Shown here piece by piece: positions 53,753 through 64,000 of a DNA stretch of 64,000 nucleotides. The position numbers were made by a program, and so were the translations under genes. Position 1 is the stretch's first letter; each line of letters opens with the position of its first letter. Location: NCBI GenBank assembly GCA_010015745.1, contig ML978157.1, positions 721,713 to 785,712 on the forward strand. Reading direction: 5' to 3'. The stretch is from Setomelanomma holmii (Eukaryota > Ascomycota > Dothideomycetes > Pleosporales > Phaeosphaeriaceae). The notes under the pieces are model-generated. The model was not told the DNA's origin, ran no database searches, and saw only the letters and a list, made by a program, of their open reading frames with translations.

Positions 53753-55630
53753 TCAAACCTTAACCTCGGCCGCTTCATCACTACTCCTGTTTCCAGTAGC
53801 ATGTTTGGGCTCCACGGGACCACCCGTAATGCTCTCATTACCCATATCCCAATCCAGCGCCAGATCCTCGAGCGTGCGGCGCTTCGTCTCAGGGATCAAC
53901 AGCGTAGTGAAGATACCAGCAAACATAAACGCCGAGAAGATCTGCATGACATGGTTGAGCCACGGGCTCTGGTTCGATGCGCCCTTGACAGCACCACGTG
54001 TACGCAGAGGCGCGATAGCGCCCTGAGCAATGATGGAGCCGATCTTGCCGGATGCGGCAGAAATACCGTGCGAAGTGGAGCGGTAACGGGTGGGGAAGCA
54101 CTCGCCGGGAACGATGAAGGTGGTGCTGTTGGGGCCCCAGTTGAAGAAGAGCTGGATCAGCACGTAGATGGCCAACATGCCGTGGGGGCTGATGTGGTGG
54201 TACGCGAAACCCCAAACGATGAATAGGATGGTGAGGCAGCTGAAGCCGATGAGTTGGAGGGGCTTGCGGCCGACGGTGTCGATGGTGGCGACGGCGAGCC
54301 AGTAGCCGGGAATAGCACCGGCGCAGGTGAGAATGCAGGATCCGGCGGCGAGGTTGTAGAGCCTGTGGTAGACGGTGGTGCCGCCGCCGTAGCCGATGGC
54401 TTGGAGAATGGTGTTTTGGTTGAGACCCAGACCGTAGAAGGCGACCTGGGTGAGTGGTTAGATGTGCCGGATCTACTTTGGGCTGGGTGATGGGAAACTT
54501 ACGTCGAGAAGAAGCCAGGACATGGCAGTTCCGAACAGAATCTTGCCGTTCCTGAGCTTGCCGTAGAAGCGGAAGAAGTCGCTCCACGAGGCCTTTGGGA
54601 CTTCAAGTTGAGCAACTGATTGGCGACGGGCAGCGACCTGGAGAGCCTCATCGGGATGACCCTCGCCCTTCTTGCCGGAGATGTACTGCTTGACATCCTC
54701 GTTGGCCTTCTCGACATCGCGAGCAACGTCGAAGGTGTAGCGAGGAGTCTCAGGAATGGTGAGACGGTAGTACAGGGCAATGCAGGCTGGGACAATGCCA
54801 ATGCCAATAAGGGCACGCCACATCTTATCCACGGCGACCTGGCACTCGCCAGTGCAGGTGGCGTACGAGGCGTACTTATTGAGGGTGCCCTTGAATCCGG
54901 TAGTGAGGCACACCATGACAATGGCACCACCGAGCTGGCCGAAACCTTGCATGGCGAAGACAGCACCCATCATGGCACCGCGCCACTTGGTGGTAGCGAA
55001 CTCGGAGGTGATGATGGAAGACAACGGGTAGTCACCACCGATACCTGGATGTTGTGAGTGGAAGATCTGTCGAGTTCGCCCGAATCAACTTACCGATGCC
55101 CATCAATACACGCCAGAAAATGATAAGACCGACGACCGAAGTTCCCGGGCCGGGGCCAACAAGGGACTGTGCAAGAGTCGCAACAATAATGAGAATCAAC
55201 TCAAGACCGTACATCTTCTTACGACCGACGATATCGGCAAGAGCTCCAAAGCCCACCTGTCCAATGACAGTACCAGCTGAGGTCGCCAGCTTAATAGCTG
55301 TGTCCTGGGGAGTGAGGAGAACACCCTTGTTGTCGTGCTTGTAGACGATACCCAACATGATCGTCAAAAGCGAAACGCAGAAGATATCGTAGCTGTCCGT
55401 AAAGAAACCCGTGCCGGCGACCAAGATGGCGCGAATGTGGTACCAGCCAAAAGGTGCCCTATCGATTTCGGCGAGCGCAAGACGACGGCGCTCATTGGGA
55501 TCCTCAATGTGTGCGAAGTCATTGTTGAAGTTGTGGAAGCTGATTGCACGTTAGTATTGCTCTGGCTCTAAGGGTTGCCGCTGCAAACATACGCGGAGTT
55601 TCCACCAGCAGTCTTTGCGATTGCAGCCAT
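53753..55630 (-). CDS. pho84: High-affinity phosphate:H+ symporter, Pho84 type (MFS)
   Basis: Plasma-membrane inorganic-phosphate importer. Exons: complement(join(53753..54445, 54503..55044, 55094..55539, 55593..55630)), 572 aa; introns 49-57 nt, all in frame. Seen: short N-terminus (MAAIAKTAGGNSA), FNNDFAHIEDPNERRR, TM1 with FFTDSYDIFCVSLLTIMLG, and the MFS loop FGALADIVGRKKMYGLEL. The phosphate-transporter signature follows, split by an intron: GIGIGGDYPLSSIITSE, then FATTKWRGAMMGAVFAMQGF. Also IPETPRYTFDV, VAFYGLGLNQNTILQAIGYG, FFNWGPNSTTFIVPGECFPT and PETKRRTLEDLA. In yeast and Neurospora such genes are induced by phosphate starvation through Pho4/NUC-1. A CACGTG element stands 428 bp upstream. 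Confidence 0.95.
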
Positions 55631-57579
55631 GGCGATGCTTTGCCGAGCCGGATCGCCCAGAGAGTCAAGAGAATAAACGAGGCTTGACTTGCCGTGGTGG
55701 TAATGAAGAGAAGAGAGAAAGGCTTGGACGACCAGGGCTATCTCACTGCTATATATTATCTCGCATGTCTCAATAGCTCCTTCCACATGTTTGCAGCCCT
55801 TCGGCATAGCCAATCAGCGTCTGCGCTCGAAGCACGCAGTACAGAATTTGACAAGCCCGCGCGGACTCGCCGCGGTTTCAAACGCGCTCTCCATCGACTG
55901 GTTCGAGAAATCCGTAAGCCCAGTCCGCCACCGATGCTTGTCATTTGCTTGCGCTCGCGGCGCCGTCGCCAGATTCGGGGGTGCGTGGGGTAGGACGAGT
56001 GAAGTTGGGAAGTCGGGATGTTGGGATGGAGACCCTGGGGAAGCCAATCAATGGCCCCACGTGGTGCGCTAAAATAAGCCTAGAACATCTCAAGTTCGAC
56101 TACTTCGTACCAATACCACGGCGTGAGATGTTACGGTTCGATGCGATGCTTCTGCGCGCGGAAGGATGGGCTTGGAGTGCTTGTGTGGAATTGTCATGAC
56201 TGTGTGGCGCGCACATCAATTGCTTGGGGAATATCGGTGATGCTGAAGATCTCTGCGCATGTCTGGGCATCGATCTCGACGGCGGGAACATCACCCAACC
56301 ACTTCACCACACCTCTCTCTGTCAGATCCACCGAGACAGTCGATGGCATTCGACTCTCCTGGTATGCTCGCATTTAGACATGAGTGTCCACGACACGCGT
56401 GGAACAGGGTTCGCGCAGTGTTGCCGCCAAGTATCCACAGTGAGCGCGTTCCTGGGACTTGGGTGTTGGCCGCGAAACTTCTGCTGACCATACCGCCGGC
56501 TCCGATGTATGCGATTCGGATCTTCTGATTGGTCCAAGTTCTACGAAATGCTTCCGGAAAGCGTCAGCCAGTGGATCCTCACATGGACTACCGCTGCAGC
56601 TGTTACGTCCGCGACGCTCATTCAGTTTTCATCACCCCACGCTCCAACAATATTGCTACTACTCGATCGAGGCTCTCGTTGCCACGATAAATTGTAGTGT
56701 GATCGAACTATTGCCAAAACTCCAAAGTGGTTAATCGATCATTTCTGAGGTCGAGAAGGAAACTAGCTGGCACGTAACTCGGCATACTTTCGGCACCGGG
56801 TTGTAGCTCCTAACGGACATCGTTGTTCCCTTTCCACTTCCAGAGGTTCCCATATACACGTCTTTCTCGAGTCCCAAATATTGGAGTATCAAGTCAAAGC
56901 ACACGCCAAGGGCCATTCTCCTCAATAATCGCAAACCCGGAGCATAGCTCCCGCCTTCTGCACGTACAGCCGACTCCCAAACATGTCCACTCGATCGTGG
57001 TCGTCAGTCTCCGCTGATTTTCTTGGCCTCACTCTGCGTAGATCAGTGTCCGCGGAGCATGCCTACGAAGTTGACTTTTGAGCAGTAGCCAGTCATGTCT
57101 CGCTTGAACATCACGTTTCCGCATTTCAAATCGCATCGCACGGGAGGCGATGTACCTTTTCATTGCGAATTCTACTTTTCGATGCGTGTACCACGAGCAG
57201 CAACTATGACGACGATGCTAAGAATGACTAACTTCATAATCATAAAATCGATGCTGAACTGTCACCGACGATTAATGATTATAGGACTTTTAGTGCTCTG
57301 GTTCTCGTCCGCGTAGCCTTGGTAGCCAGCATATCGGTGGCGATTGCGCGTCTGACAATACACCTGCTCTAGAATTTCGAGGCCGTAATTGCTCTCTAGA
57401 GTGAAGTATCGCATGGTATCCATAATCAGACAGCTTCTATCAATTCACTATCACTCATTACTTCGATCAACTGAGGAACAAGATATATACACTCGAACAG
57501 AACCCTAATTTAATTATATACAATCACTCACAGCCAACTTCGACACCCTCATCTCCTCATCTCCTCATCGCCGCAACAC
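55631..57579. other. Intergenic, PHO84 upstream region and beyond
   Basis: Nearly 2 kb without a recognised gene. Contains the PHO84 promoter, including an AT-rich TATA-like run about 120 bp upstream of its start. Confidence 0.45.
56058..56063. promoter_or_regulatory. CACGTG E-box upstream of PHO84
   Basis: Palindromic core recognised by Pho4/NUC-1-type bHLH factors. Its position 428 bp before the phosphate-transporter start fits phosphate-starvation control. The word also occurs elsewhere by chance, so this is suggestive only. Confidence 0.35.
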
Positions 57580-58755
57580 CTATAATGCCTTCGGCTTCTT
57601 CGCATACGTCGGCTCAAGCGGCGGATCCGCATTCTTCACCAACATCTGCACATACTCATCGAACCACGCTCCCGCCGCCGGCGCACCATCAAGACCACAC
57701 TGCCCATCGCTCTCACCACCCGGCTTGATCCACACTAAGCTATCGACGTGTGTATTGTTCGTCTTGGTGCCAGGCAACGGTCCAAACCCAGAGGGCGCAA
57801 CATTACACCAATCACCCCACTCCTTCCTCGCGCCGGGCAAGTGCACGCGGCCCTGGTCGATGATGAAGTTCGAGGGCAGGCCGGCCGCTTCGAGATATGG
57901 GCTGAGCGAAGTGGCGTAGTGTGACTCGTCCCAGGAGGGAGAGTACTCGGTGTAGTTTTCGCGGACTTTGGCTTGGAAGGGGTTGTAGTTCGATACATTC
58001 GTTGAGTATCCCCGAATCTTCGCTGCTGGATTGATCTTCTTGGCCATATCAACGACCTTGGCGAAGATGGCCGCCGTGGGCGCAAGGTTATCGGCCCAGC
58101 CAAGCCAGCCGCCGTGCGCGGCGTCGATGTACAGAGATACGTTGGGGAACTGCAGCTTGGCGATGGCGTACGCGATGCCCTCCTCATACACAGGTGTTGC
58201 GGTAGCACAGAAAGGAATGCCCTGGTTCGTGATGGCATTGCCGAGGGAGTCGGGCTCGAGGACGATGGCGAAGTCGAGGTCGGGTGCTGATGATACAACT
58301 TTGGCGTAGGCGTCGATGAACTCGGTCTTGTAGAGGTTCAGGCCGTCGTTGGCGCTCGAAAGCTCGCCAGCGGACTCGCCAGCCGAGCAGTCTCTGTCGG
58401 GGAGGTTGTAAAGGACAAGACCGACGATAACGCGCTTGGGGCCCTTCCTCTGAGCGCGAGCCTCCTTGATGACGTCCTTGATACTGGAGACCATAGCACG
58501 GGTAGTGACCCAGTGGAACGTGGAGACCTTCTGCTGAACGGTACGTGTGCGGGCGGCATTGAGCGTGTCGTTGTTCGAGGTGAAAGCCGCGATGGTCTGG
58601 TCGAGCTTCTTGCCATACGACTGAACGACATAGCGGTCCTTGCCAGTCCATGGGTTGACAGTCACATTGCTTGGTGGCGCCGGAGGCTTTGGTGCAGCGG
58701 TGGCGGCGCCAGCGAGGGCAGCCGTGGCCAAGACGAATTGAGTGAGTTGCACCAT
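57580..58755 (-). CDS. Secreted GH6 cellulase (cellobiohydrolase II/endoglucanase type)
   Basis: Inverting beta-1,4-glucanase attacking cellulose. Single exon, 391 aa. Seen: signal peptide MVQLTQFVLATAALAGAATA, NVTVNPWTGKDRYVVQSYG, VVQSYGKKLDQTIAAF, GLVLYNLPDRDCSAGESAGE (catalytic Asp region), and FAIVLEPDSLGNAITNQG with the proposed acid Asp. LYIDAAHGGWLGWADNLAP, RGYSTNVSNYNPF, FIIDQGRVHLPGARKEWGDW and WIKPGGESDGQCG follow. No CBM1 module or Ser/Thr linker is present, so it is catalytic domain only. Loop lengths needed to tell exo from endo action cannot be judged by eye. Confidence 0.92.
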   Translation of the reverse strand: MVQLTQFVLATAALAGAATAAPKPPAPPSNVTVNPWTGKDRYVVQSYGKKLDQTIAAFTSNNDTLNAARTRTVQQKVSTFHWVTTRAMVSSIKDVIKEARAQRKGPKRVIVGLVLYNLPDRDCSAGESAGELSSANDGLNLYKTEFIDAYAKVVSSAPDLDFAIVLEPDSLGNAITNQGIPFCATATPVYEEGIAYAIAKLQFPNVSLYIDAAHGGWLGWADNLAPTAAIFAKVVDMAKKINPAAKIRGYSTNVSNYNPFQAKVRENYTEYSPSWDESHYATSLSPYLEAAGLPSNFIIDQGRVHLPGARKEWGDWCNVAPSGFGPLPGTKTNNTHVDSLVWIKPGGESDGQCGLDGAPAAGAWFDEYVQMLVKNADPPLEPTYAKKPKAL

Positions 58756-60213
58756 GTTGAGGAGCTTGAGGAAAGCGAGTAGTTGATCTCAAGGTGGTGA
58801 TGAGTCGGTACGAATGCGCAGGTACCCCAGACCTTAAGTACTAGGTTGACGAGGCCATGGCGTGCCTCTCGAAAGACGCACGCAATCATGTGCTGTGCCT
58901 CTAAGATGCTTGGTGCATTTCCCCACCCGGGCGTCTTCATCATTTGTCGTCTTCCATAGTCGGAATCGTCGGCCCGCCATAATGCTCAATTAGCACGGAA
59001 GTGTCCAAGTTCCTTGGGGCGAAATATTGGTAGTTGTCCCGTGGCGCCGCCTTCACCAGCGCTCGAACATCTAATTGTCAGATTAGCTTGTATGCAGCTT
59101 CATAGAACGAACGTTCCCCCAAGCACGATATAGCACCATGCATATCTACATGGTGCGGAGATTAGCCAAGACCATGCGCGCCGGGTAAGTCTACCCTACG
59201 TTAATCTACTCGCGCATTTTACCCGGGTCCTTACCCCAGATGTCATGAAACGTGATCCCCAGATCTTGGTCCTGGAGATGTGCATGATTGTGTCATTGGT
59301 CACACAAGATGAGCTAGTGTGGCATATATTGTGCTTAAGTGGGATGTGGCCTTGGATCATTTGGCCTTGCAGATGTCGATTTGCACACATTGTATAGAAG
59401 ATTCGAGGGACCTTCTAGCGTGACTCTGATGGACAGGACCTGAGGATGAGGCTGAGTTATATGTTGCCGAGGTCTTGTGGAAAGTGAGATGCGGCATCGC
59501 AATGTATAGCGGTTGGAAATATGGTTCTTGCATGCAGCTCCGCCGCATCGAAGCGTGAGGTTGAATATGGCTCTTTCCACGTTGTATCAGCGAAGTAGTG
59601 TTAGGACTGAGACAGGGCTCGGGCCGCATTGCTCATGAAGCCTCGCTCTTCCGCACTGTTCAAGATGCTGGAACAGCGGGTGCCAGTATGAGGTGGAGGT
59701 TGGAGGAGAGATTCCGATCGCGCAAAGATCACGCTGCCGTGTGCGCGCTAGCCTTCGTCAGCAAAGGTCTGATTGGTTAACTGATGCTCTCACTGAATTG
59801 TGCCACCAAAGGCATCCACACATAGCCTTTCACAATTTACTCGAGAAATGATTGTTGATGGTGTAAATGTATGGCATTGGATTTTGACGTACCACTAGAA
59901 GTCATCATGATCTTAGTTTTTAACTCAAGATTTCTTCGTTTACGATACCCATTGTATAGGGATACAAGATCCTGTTCCATGGACCACTTCTTTCATATCC
60001 AACAATAACTCTAGGCATAATCAGGGCAGCCTTCCTATCCGTTCCTCGGTCTTGTATCTGATCGTCTGCCTCATGCTCCTACTTCCTACCTCTAAGACTT
60101 CTTCCACCCAACACCACACATCAGCCACCACTCTTCCCCGCCCTCACGCAGAAGCTGCTGCGAACAACACTCCCCAGTTTCCCGCAGGTTCACATACTCA
60201 AGGCGATTGATGC
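58756..60213. other. Intergenic
   Basis: About 1.45 kb with no recognised gene; includes the GH6 promoter. Confidence 0.45.
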
Positions 60214-62250
60214 TTAGCCAAGCCTCTCCGCCAACTCCGAGATACGCTTCTCAGGACGCTCGGTCAGAAACACAGTTTTGAAGATCTTGCTGTTTCGATA
60301 ATACCAATGCGGCTCCTCGCACGTGAACACTTGGTGCGTAGCAACATACCGCGCTGAGCCAGGGATCGCGGCAGCAGACGTGGAAGACGGCATCGTGAGG
60401 TTAATCGCACCAGTGTTTGGCTGGACGAGTTTAGGCGGTGCGCTGGATGTGGAAAACGAGACGGTGTGAACACGCAATGGCTTCTTCGAATCTGTCCAGC
60501 CTGCATCCGGTATTGGATGGAGCAGCAATATGTTGACAGCAGTCAGGTCTCGTCCACCAGGTGTCTTCCTGACTTCGAATGCCAAGTCACGACCGCCTGT
60601 TGCTAGGGAGGTGCGATCAGGCACAGCAATTTCTTGGAGCAAGAAATGCAGGCTAACATTGGTGGATGAGAAATCGAGATAAGGCTTCGTTTCGAAGGTG
60701 AAACTGATAGGATCAGGATCACCAACAAATTCATACCACGGGGCAAGATTGAGGCTGAAGGCCCAGCTGTAACCATTGAGGCGTATGATGTGCCGTTGCG
60801 AGGAAGATCGTCATGGTTGACAATATCATCTTTAACAATTTTCTGGTTATACGCCCTAGAGCCTTGACTGGAAATGTTGTGATCAGGCTGCAAATGTACG
60901 CGGGATGTCGGTGTATGAAGTCCCTTCTTGAGGAGGCTACCTCGAATCTTCGGTAGACTCCTGGAGGAGTAGTCCGGCTTCAACGACTCCTGTTCAGACC
61001 GCTTCAAGGGTGGCGAATCATGGAAGCTGTCGTATGAGTCGTTTTCAACGGGTTGCTCTACGCCAGTCATATCAGCGTCACCTTGCTCTTGCTTTCGCTT
61101 CGCGGAAGACTTCGACGGCTCCGCAAAATCGCCAGCTTGTGCCTGATCGGGCCCATAATTCTTCTGATCTTTATTAGCAGGGTTTGGTGACGTACTACAA
61201 GCCTCAGAAGTGAATTGATCTGGTGGCGAATGCTCCGCGTTGGGTTTTCTTTGATGGCGTCGGGGACTTCTCAGAGGCAGCACCCGCTCGATCAGAGCTA
61301 TTGTCATCCTCTCTAGAAGTAATGGTCATATCGACATCATCTAGCACGTCTTGAAACGTGCCCTTGTCTGCATTTGATGCTTTCGGCATCCAAAATGGCT
61401 TGCGGCTGAAGTCCTCAGCCATAAACTCGAAGTCCATGGGGCTTGGGACCACATTAGGAAAGAAATTGTCCTTTTGAAACGCAACATTTTGGTAAGCTGA
61501 GTTTGATTTGTTCCGAGTAGGAGATTCCGGGTGCGATGCGCGAGACTGCGCTCGATGGGGCCGCTTGGGTACCTCTGGTGGTTGGGCTCGCCTGGTCGAT
61601 TTATGTTCTGGAGTCGACATGGGCTTAATAGGCGATGGTCATGAGGGTGTATCATGACGGGCATAGAGTGGGCGGCCTGGACCATACGATGATGCAGTTC
61701 GGCTAGATCGTGGCCGAGGTGGTGCAGTGTATCGAGAGTGAGGAGGTTGAGTAGGACCATAAGCCGAGGTGTTTGAGGCTGCCTTCTGCTGTAACTCTTG
61801 CTGGTGTGAGGTCGGGTTTGATGGAGACTGTGACGCCTTCATTGGAGGTGATGTAGAATGGGGCTTTGCCGGCGCCTGATGCGGCTGGCCTTGCGAAGAA
61901 CGAGCGGGTCGCGTGAACGCACCCGATGGTAAAGTTGTGTCATGAAGCGCACGTTTTCGATCGTTGGCAAGAACTTCGTAGGCATTATTGAGCTCTTTCA
62001 TGCGCTCATCTGCTTCAGCCTTAGCCTGCACTGATGCCTTCGCGAGCTTGTCAGAATCAGTAAGAAGAGCAAGGCGGTGATAGGCTTTCTTGATCTGCTC
62101 GATAGGGGCAAACACATCGATGCCAAACATCTCATAATTCAGTGAAATGTCGGTCGCCACCACTGGCAGCGCAAGACCGGGTAGGAAGCAAATCAGTAGA
62201 GAGAATAGGGACTCTTCGAGCGACATCAATCTCGTTAAGATGGAGAGCAA
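60214..62250 (-). pseudogene. J-domain-like protein, disrupted
   Basis: The N-terminal part carries a DnaJ-like helix set: YEMFGIDVFAPIEQIKKAYH, RLALLTDSDKLAKASVQAKA and MKELNNAYEVLANDRKRALH. The invariant His-Pro-Asp is replaced by Asp-Ser-Asp. A Ser/Pro/Gln-rich linker ends at TGA 61639, but the same frame continues (KPMSTPEHKSTRR, PMDFEFMAEDFSRKPFWMPK). Near 61280 coherent sequence moves to a second frame (DFAEPSKSSAKRKQEQGDAD, SLPKIRGSLLKKGLH). Near 60800 it returns to the first (IRLNGYSWAFSLNLAPWYEF, FLLQEIAVPDRTSLATGG), ending at 60214. No introns fit these switches. Upstream start not resolved. Probably a decayed gene; a gene with unusual introns remains possible. Confidence 0.55.
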
Positions 62251-63101
62251 GCTGTGTGGCGTTCATGTGGCGCAGGAAGTGGCGGTGTGACACGACCCAT
62301 ATCATGCATTCGACATGGATATGGACGAGCGGAAATATCTGGGTAACAGCGTCCACGCGTCAGTCGTGTAGATCGGGTGCGCGGTGGAAATGGCGGGAGG
62401 TCCTGTGCCAGTAGCTATCTGAATAGCTACAGATCTGCGATGGCTATGATCCAACAATTGAGAGGATGTCCTCAATATAAGCCCTATCCTTGTTCGGTGG
62501 ACCATGTGTGACATCGTAAACCTGGTAGATGGGGGACGTGCAACATAGCCGCAGTCCACGGGCGTGTCACGATTCATGCCAAGCCACGGGTGGTAACCAA
62601 ATATTGTAATACGATTAAAGCGTCTAGGGTGAATGTGCGCGATGTCAAAGGAGATTATCGTGCGAAGAACGTTGAGATGGCCCTGGACTGGTGGAAGTTG
62701 AGACAACCTCGCTTCCCTAATCTCCCCGCCATCTTAACTGTGCCAAGATCTTGGCAAATCCGCTTGGCGGAGCGGGCGATCTCCGCTTACAGCAGGACAA
62801 ACCTGAGGATGCAGTATGGAGATGCAGTGTTCCCACCACTCAACACACATCACCTCCGCCATCCATTCGATCCTGTGCATCTTCATCTAACAGGCCGGGT
62901 ACCTGATGGAGGCTGCTTGGGAGAGGATGCAGCATCACGACGTCGATATGCTCTGCGTCTACGGAAAGCGGCGTACCTGCACCCAGCCCGCGTTGCGCCA
63001 CACCTCGATCATGGGCTGGTCCCGGAATAGTTGCATCTTGAGTCTGGATACTAACCGAGGACCTGGCCAGCAAGTCTGCTACTCTGATATGATGTCCTGC
63101 G
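62251..63101. other. Intergenic
   Basis: No gene recognised between the J-domain-like gene and the pectate lyase; a possible 5' exon of the former may lie near 62350. Confidence 0.4.
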
Positions 63102-63107
63102 TATAAA
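63102..63107 (+). promoter_or_regulatory. TATA box of the pectate lyase gene
   Basis: TATAAA lies 75 bp before the start codon at 63182, a normal distance for a strongly regulated secreted-enzyme gene. Confidence 0.45.
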
Positions 63108-63181
63108 CAGGATAGAAGTCACTGCGACTTTGCAGTCTCCAACGACTCTGAGATCCGCCACGTACACATCGGAACTTCAAG

Positions 63182-64000
63182 ATGAAGCTCTCGATCCTGT
63201 CCTTCTTCACCTTTGCGCTAGCTGCATCCGCTGCACCAGCTGGCTGTGACTTCGACCTGGAAGGTTATGCCAAAGATAGTACGCAGCCCACGTGCACGAT
63301 TTAGTTATGACACATGGACTGACTTAGCCTCCCATCTTCTAGACCCAATAGGACCAACAACTGGTGGTGCGCAAAAAGGCAGCACGAATGTCACCATCTC
63401 TACCGTTCCAGAATTCTTGGCTGCCATCAACGGAACAGCACCAAAGATCATCTACGCAAAGGTGTAACGGTTTAGGCCTTGCCCAGACCCACTCTAGTAC
63501 GAGTTGGGATAGCTCATGTGCGGCAGTCTATATATGTAGCTCCGCCCACCTCAGGTAGTCAATTCAGCGCAGTCCTCCCCCTCCGTCCGTACCGTTACAA
63601 AAGGGAACGTTCAACTTCACTTCGCGGCCAAGAGTTGGATCGAACAAGTCCCTGATCGGAGTAGGGAAAGGTGCTTGGATTACCGGCGCGGGTTTGACCA
63701 TTGTTAATGCCACAAACATCTGTAAGCAGTTGGTGTATCTTGTGTCTATTGTTCTGATCACCGAGAGGTCTGTGATCTAAGCTTATACACATAGAGTAGT
63801 AGGCTAATTGGTCGGCGGATTATCTACGTGACCATGCAAGGTACCCTGGGCTTACAACATCATCGTCCGTAATTTCGGCATTCGTGCAATCGTCGATGAT
63901 GATGCGATCACGATTCAAAACAGCACACGAGTTTGGATCGATCACAACGAATTTACCTCTGGCAATTTTCCTGCAGCAGGCCCTGATGTATTCGACGGCC
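63182..64000 (+). CDS. Secreted PL1 pectate lyase, truncated by the window end
   Basis: Cleaves polygalacturonate by beta-elimination; acts outside the cell on plant walls. Exon 1 63182..63278 encodes signal peptide MKLSILSFFTFALAASAAPA. A GTACGC..CTAG intron leads to exon 2 63343..63461 (YAKDNPIGPTTGGAQKG, VPEFLAAINGTAPKIIYAK). The next coding block ends near 63721 and starts either at 63604 (GTFNFTSRPRVGSNKS) or slightly earlier. It carries GVGKGAWITGAGLTIVNATNI. After a further gap come IIVRNFGIRAIVDDDAITIQ and NSTRVWIDHNEF, which hold the Ca-binding Asp region of the beta-helix. The acceptor before IIVRNFG is not canonical. The catalytic Arg region lies beyond the window. Confidence 0.8.

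Overview
The window looks like nuclear DNA from a filamentous ascomycete (Pezizomycotina). Genes are split by short introns of about 45-110 nt with GT..AG borders and CTRAY-type branch points. The gene set includes PTH11-type rhodopsin-like receptors, a HET-domain protein, 2EXR-type proteins, an inserted hAT element, GH6 and PL1 plant-wall enzymes, and the core eukaryotic genes UBC9, PEX19, CWH41 and PHO84. The style fits a plant-associated Dothideomycete, but the exact lineage is not resolved.

Layout. 0-0.5 kb: 3' part of an endosulfine (Igo1-like) gene. 1.3-7.1 kb: five tandem members of one 2EXR-like family; two look intact and three are broken. 7.2-11.4 kb: glucosidase I (CWH41) and a YFH7-like P-loop kinase, divergent. 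11.6-13.3 kb: a GH13 alpha-amylase pseudogene with five in-frame stops. 14.2-14.9 kb: remnant of a GATA-finger gene. 15.7-21.2 kb: a decayed AAA+ ATPase gene split by a 3.4-kb hAT element. 21.3-22.1 kb: a sixth 2EXR-like gene, inverted. 22.5-23.6 kb: a secreted alpha/beta-hydrolase pseudogene. 26.5-28.6 kb: a HET gene. 29.0-33.7 kb: a dense housekeeping block (conserved unknown protein, PEX19, UBC9, PAB2). 34.4-36.3 kb: an inverted pair of BTB-like genes. 36.7-43.7 kb: two rhodopsin-like receptor genes flanking an S33 exopeptidase. 46.6-52.7 kb: acyl-CoA dehydrogenase, a broken DUF4419 gene, mitoribosomal mS23 and a PPR protein. 53.8-55.6 kb: PHO84 phosphate transporter. 57.6-58.8 kb: GH6 enzyme. 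60.2-62.3 kb: a broken J-domain-like gene. 63.2 kb to the end: a PL1 pectate lyase cut by the window edge.

The housekeeping genes perform glycoprotein trimming, sumoylation, peroxisome membrane biogenesis, RNA binding and mitochondrial translation. The accessory parts form a mosaic of duplicated, disrupted genes. The most notable signal is that many stop codons in these broken genes sit where a glutamine or arginine codon could have stood (CAA/CAG to TAA/TAG, or CGA to TGA). This fits repeat-induced point mutation or a similar C-to-T process acting on multicopy sequence. No prokaryotic features, CRISPR arrays, rRNA or convincing tRNA genes were seen. Intron borders were assigned by eye from splice consensus and frame continuity.
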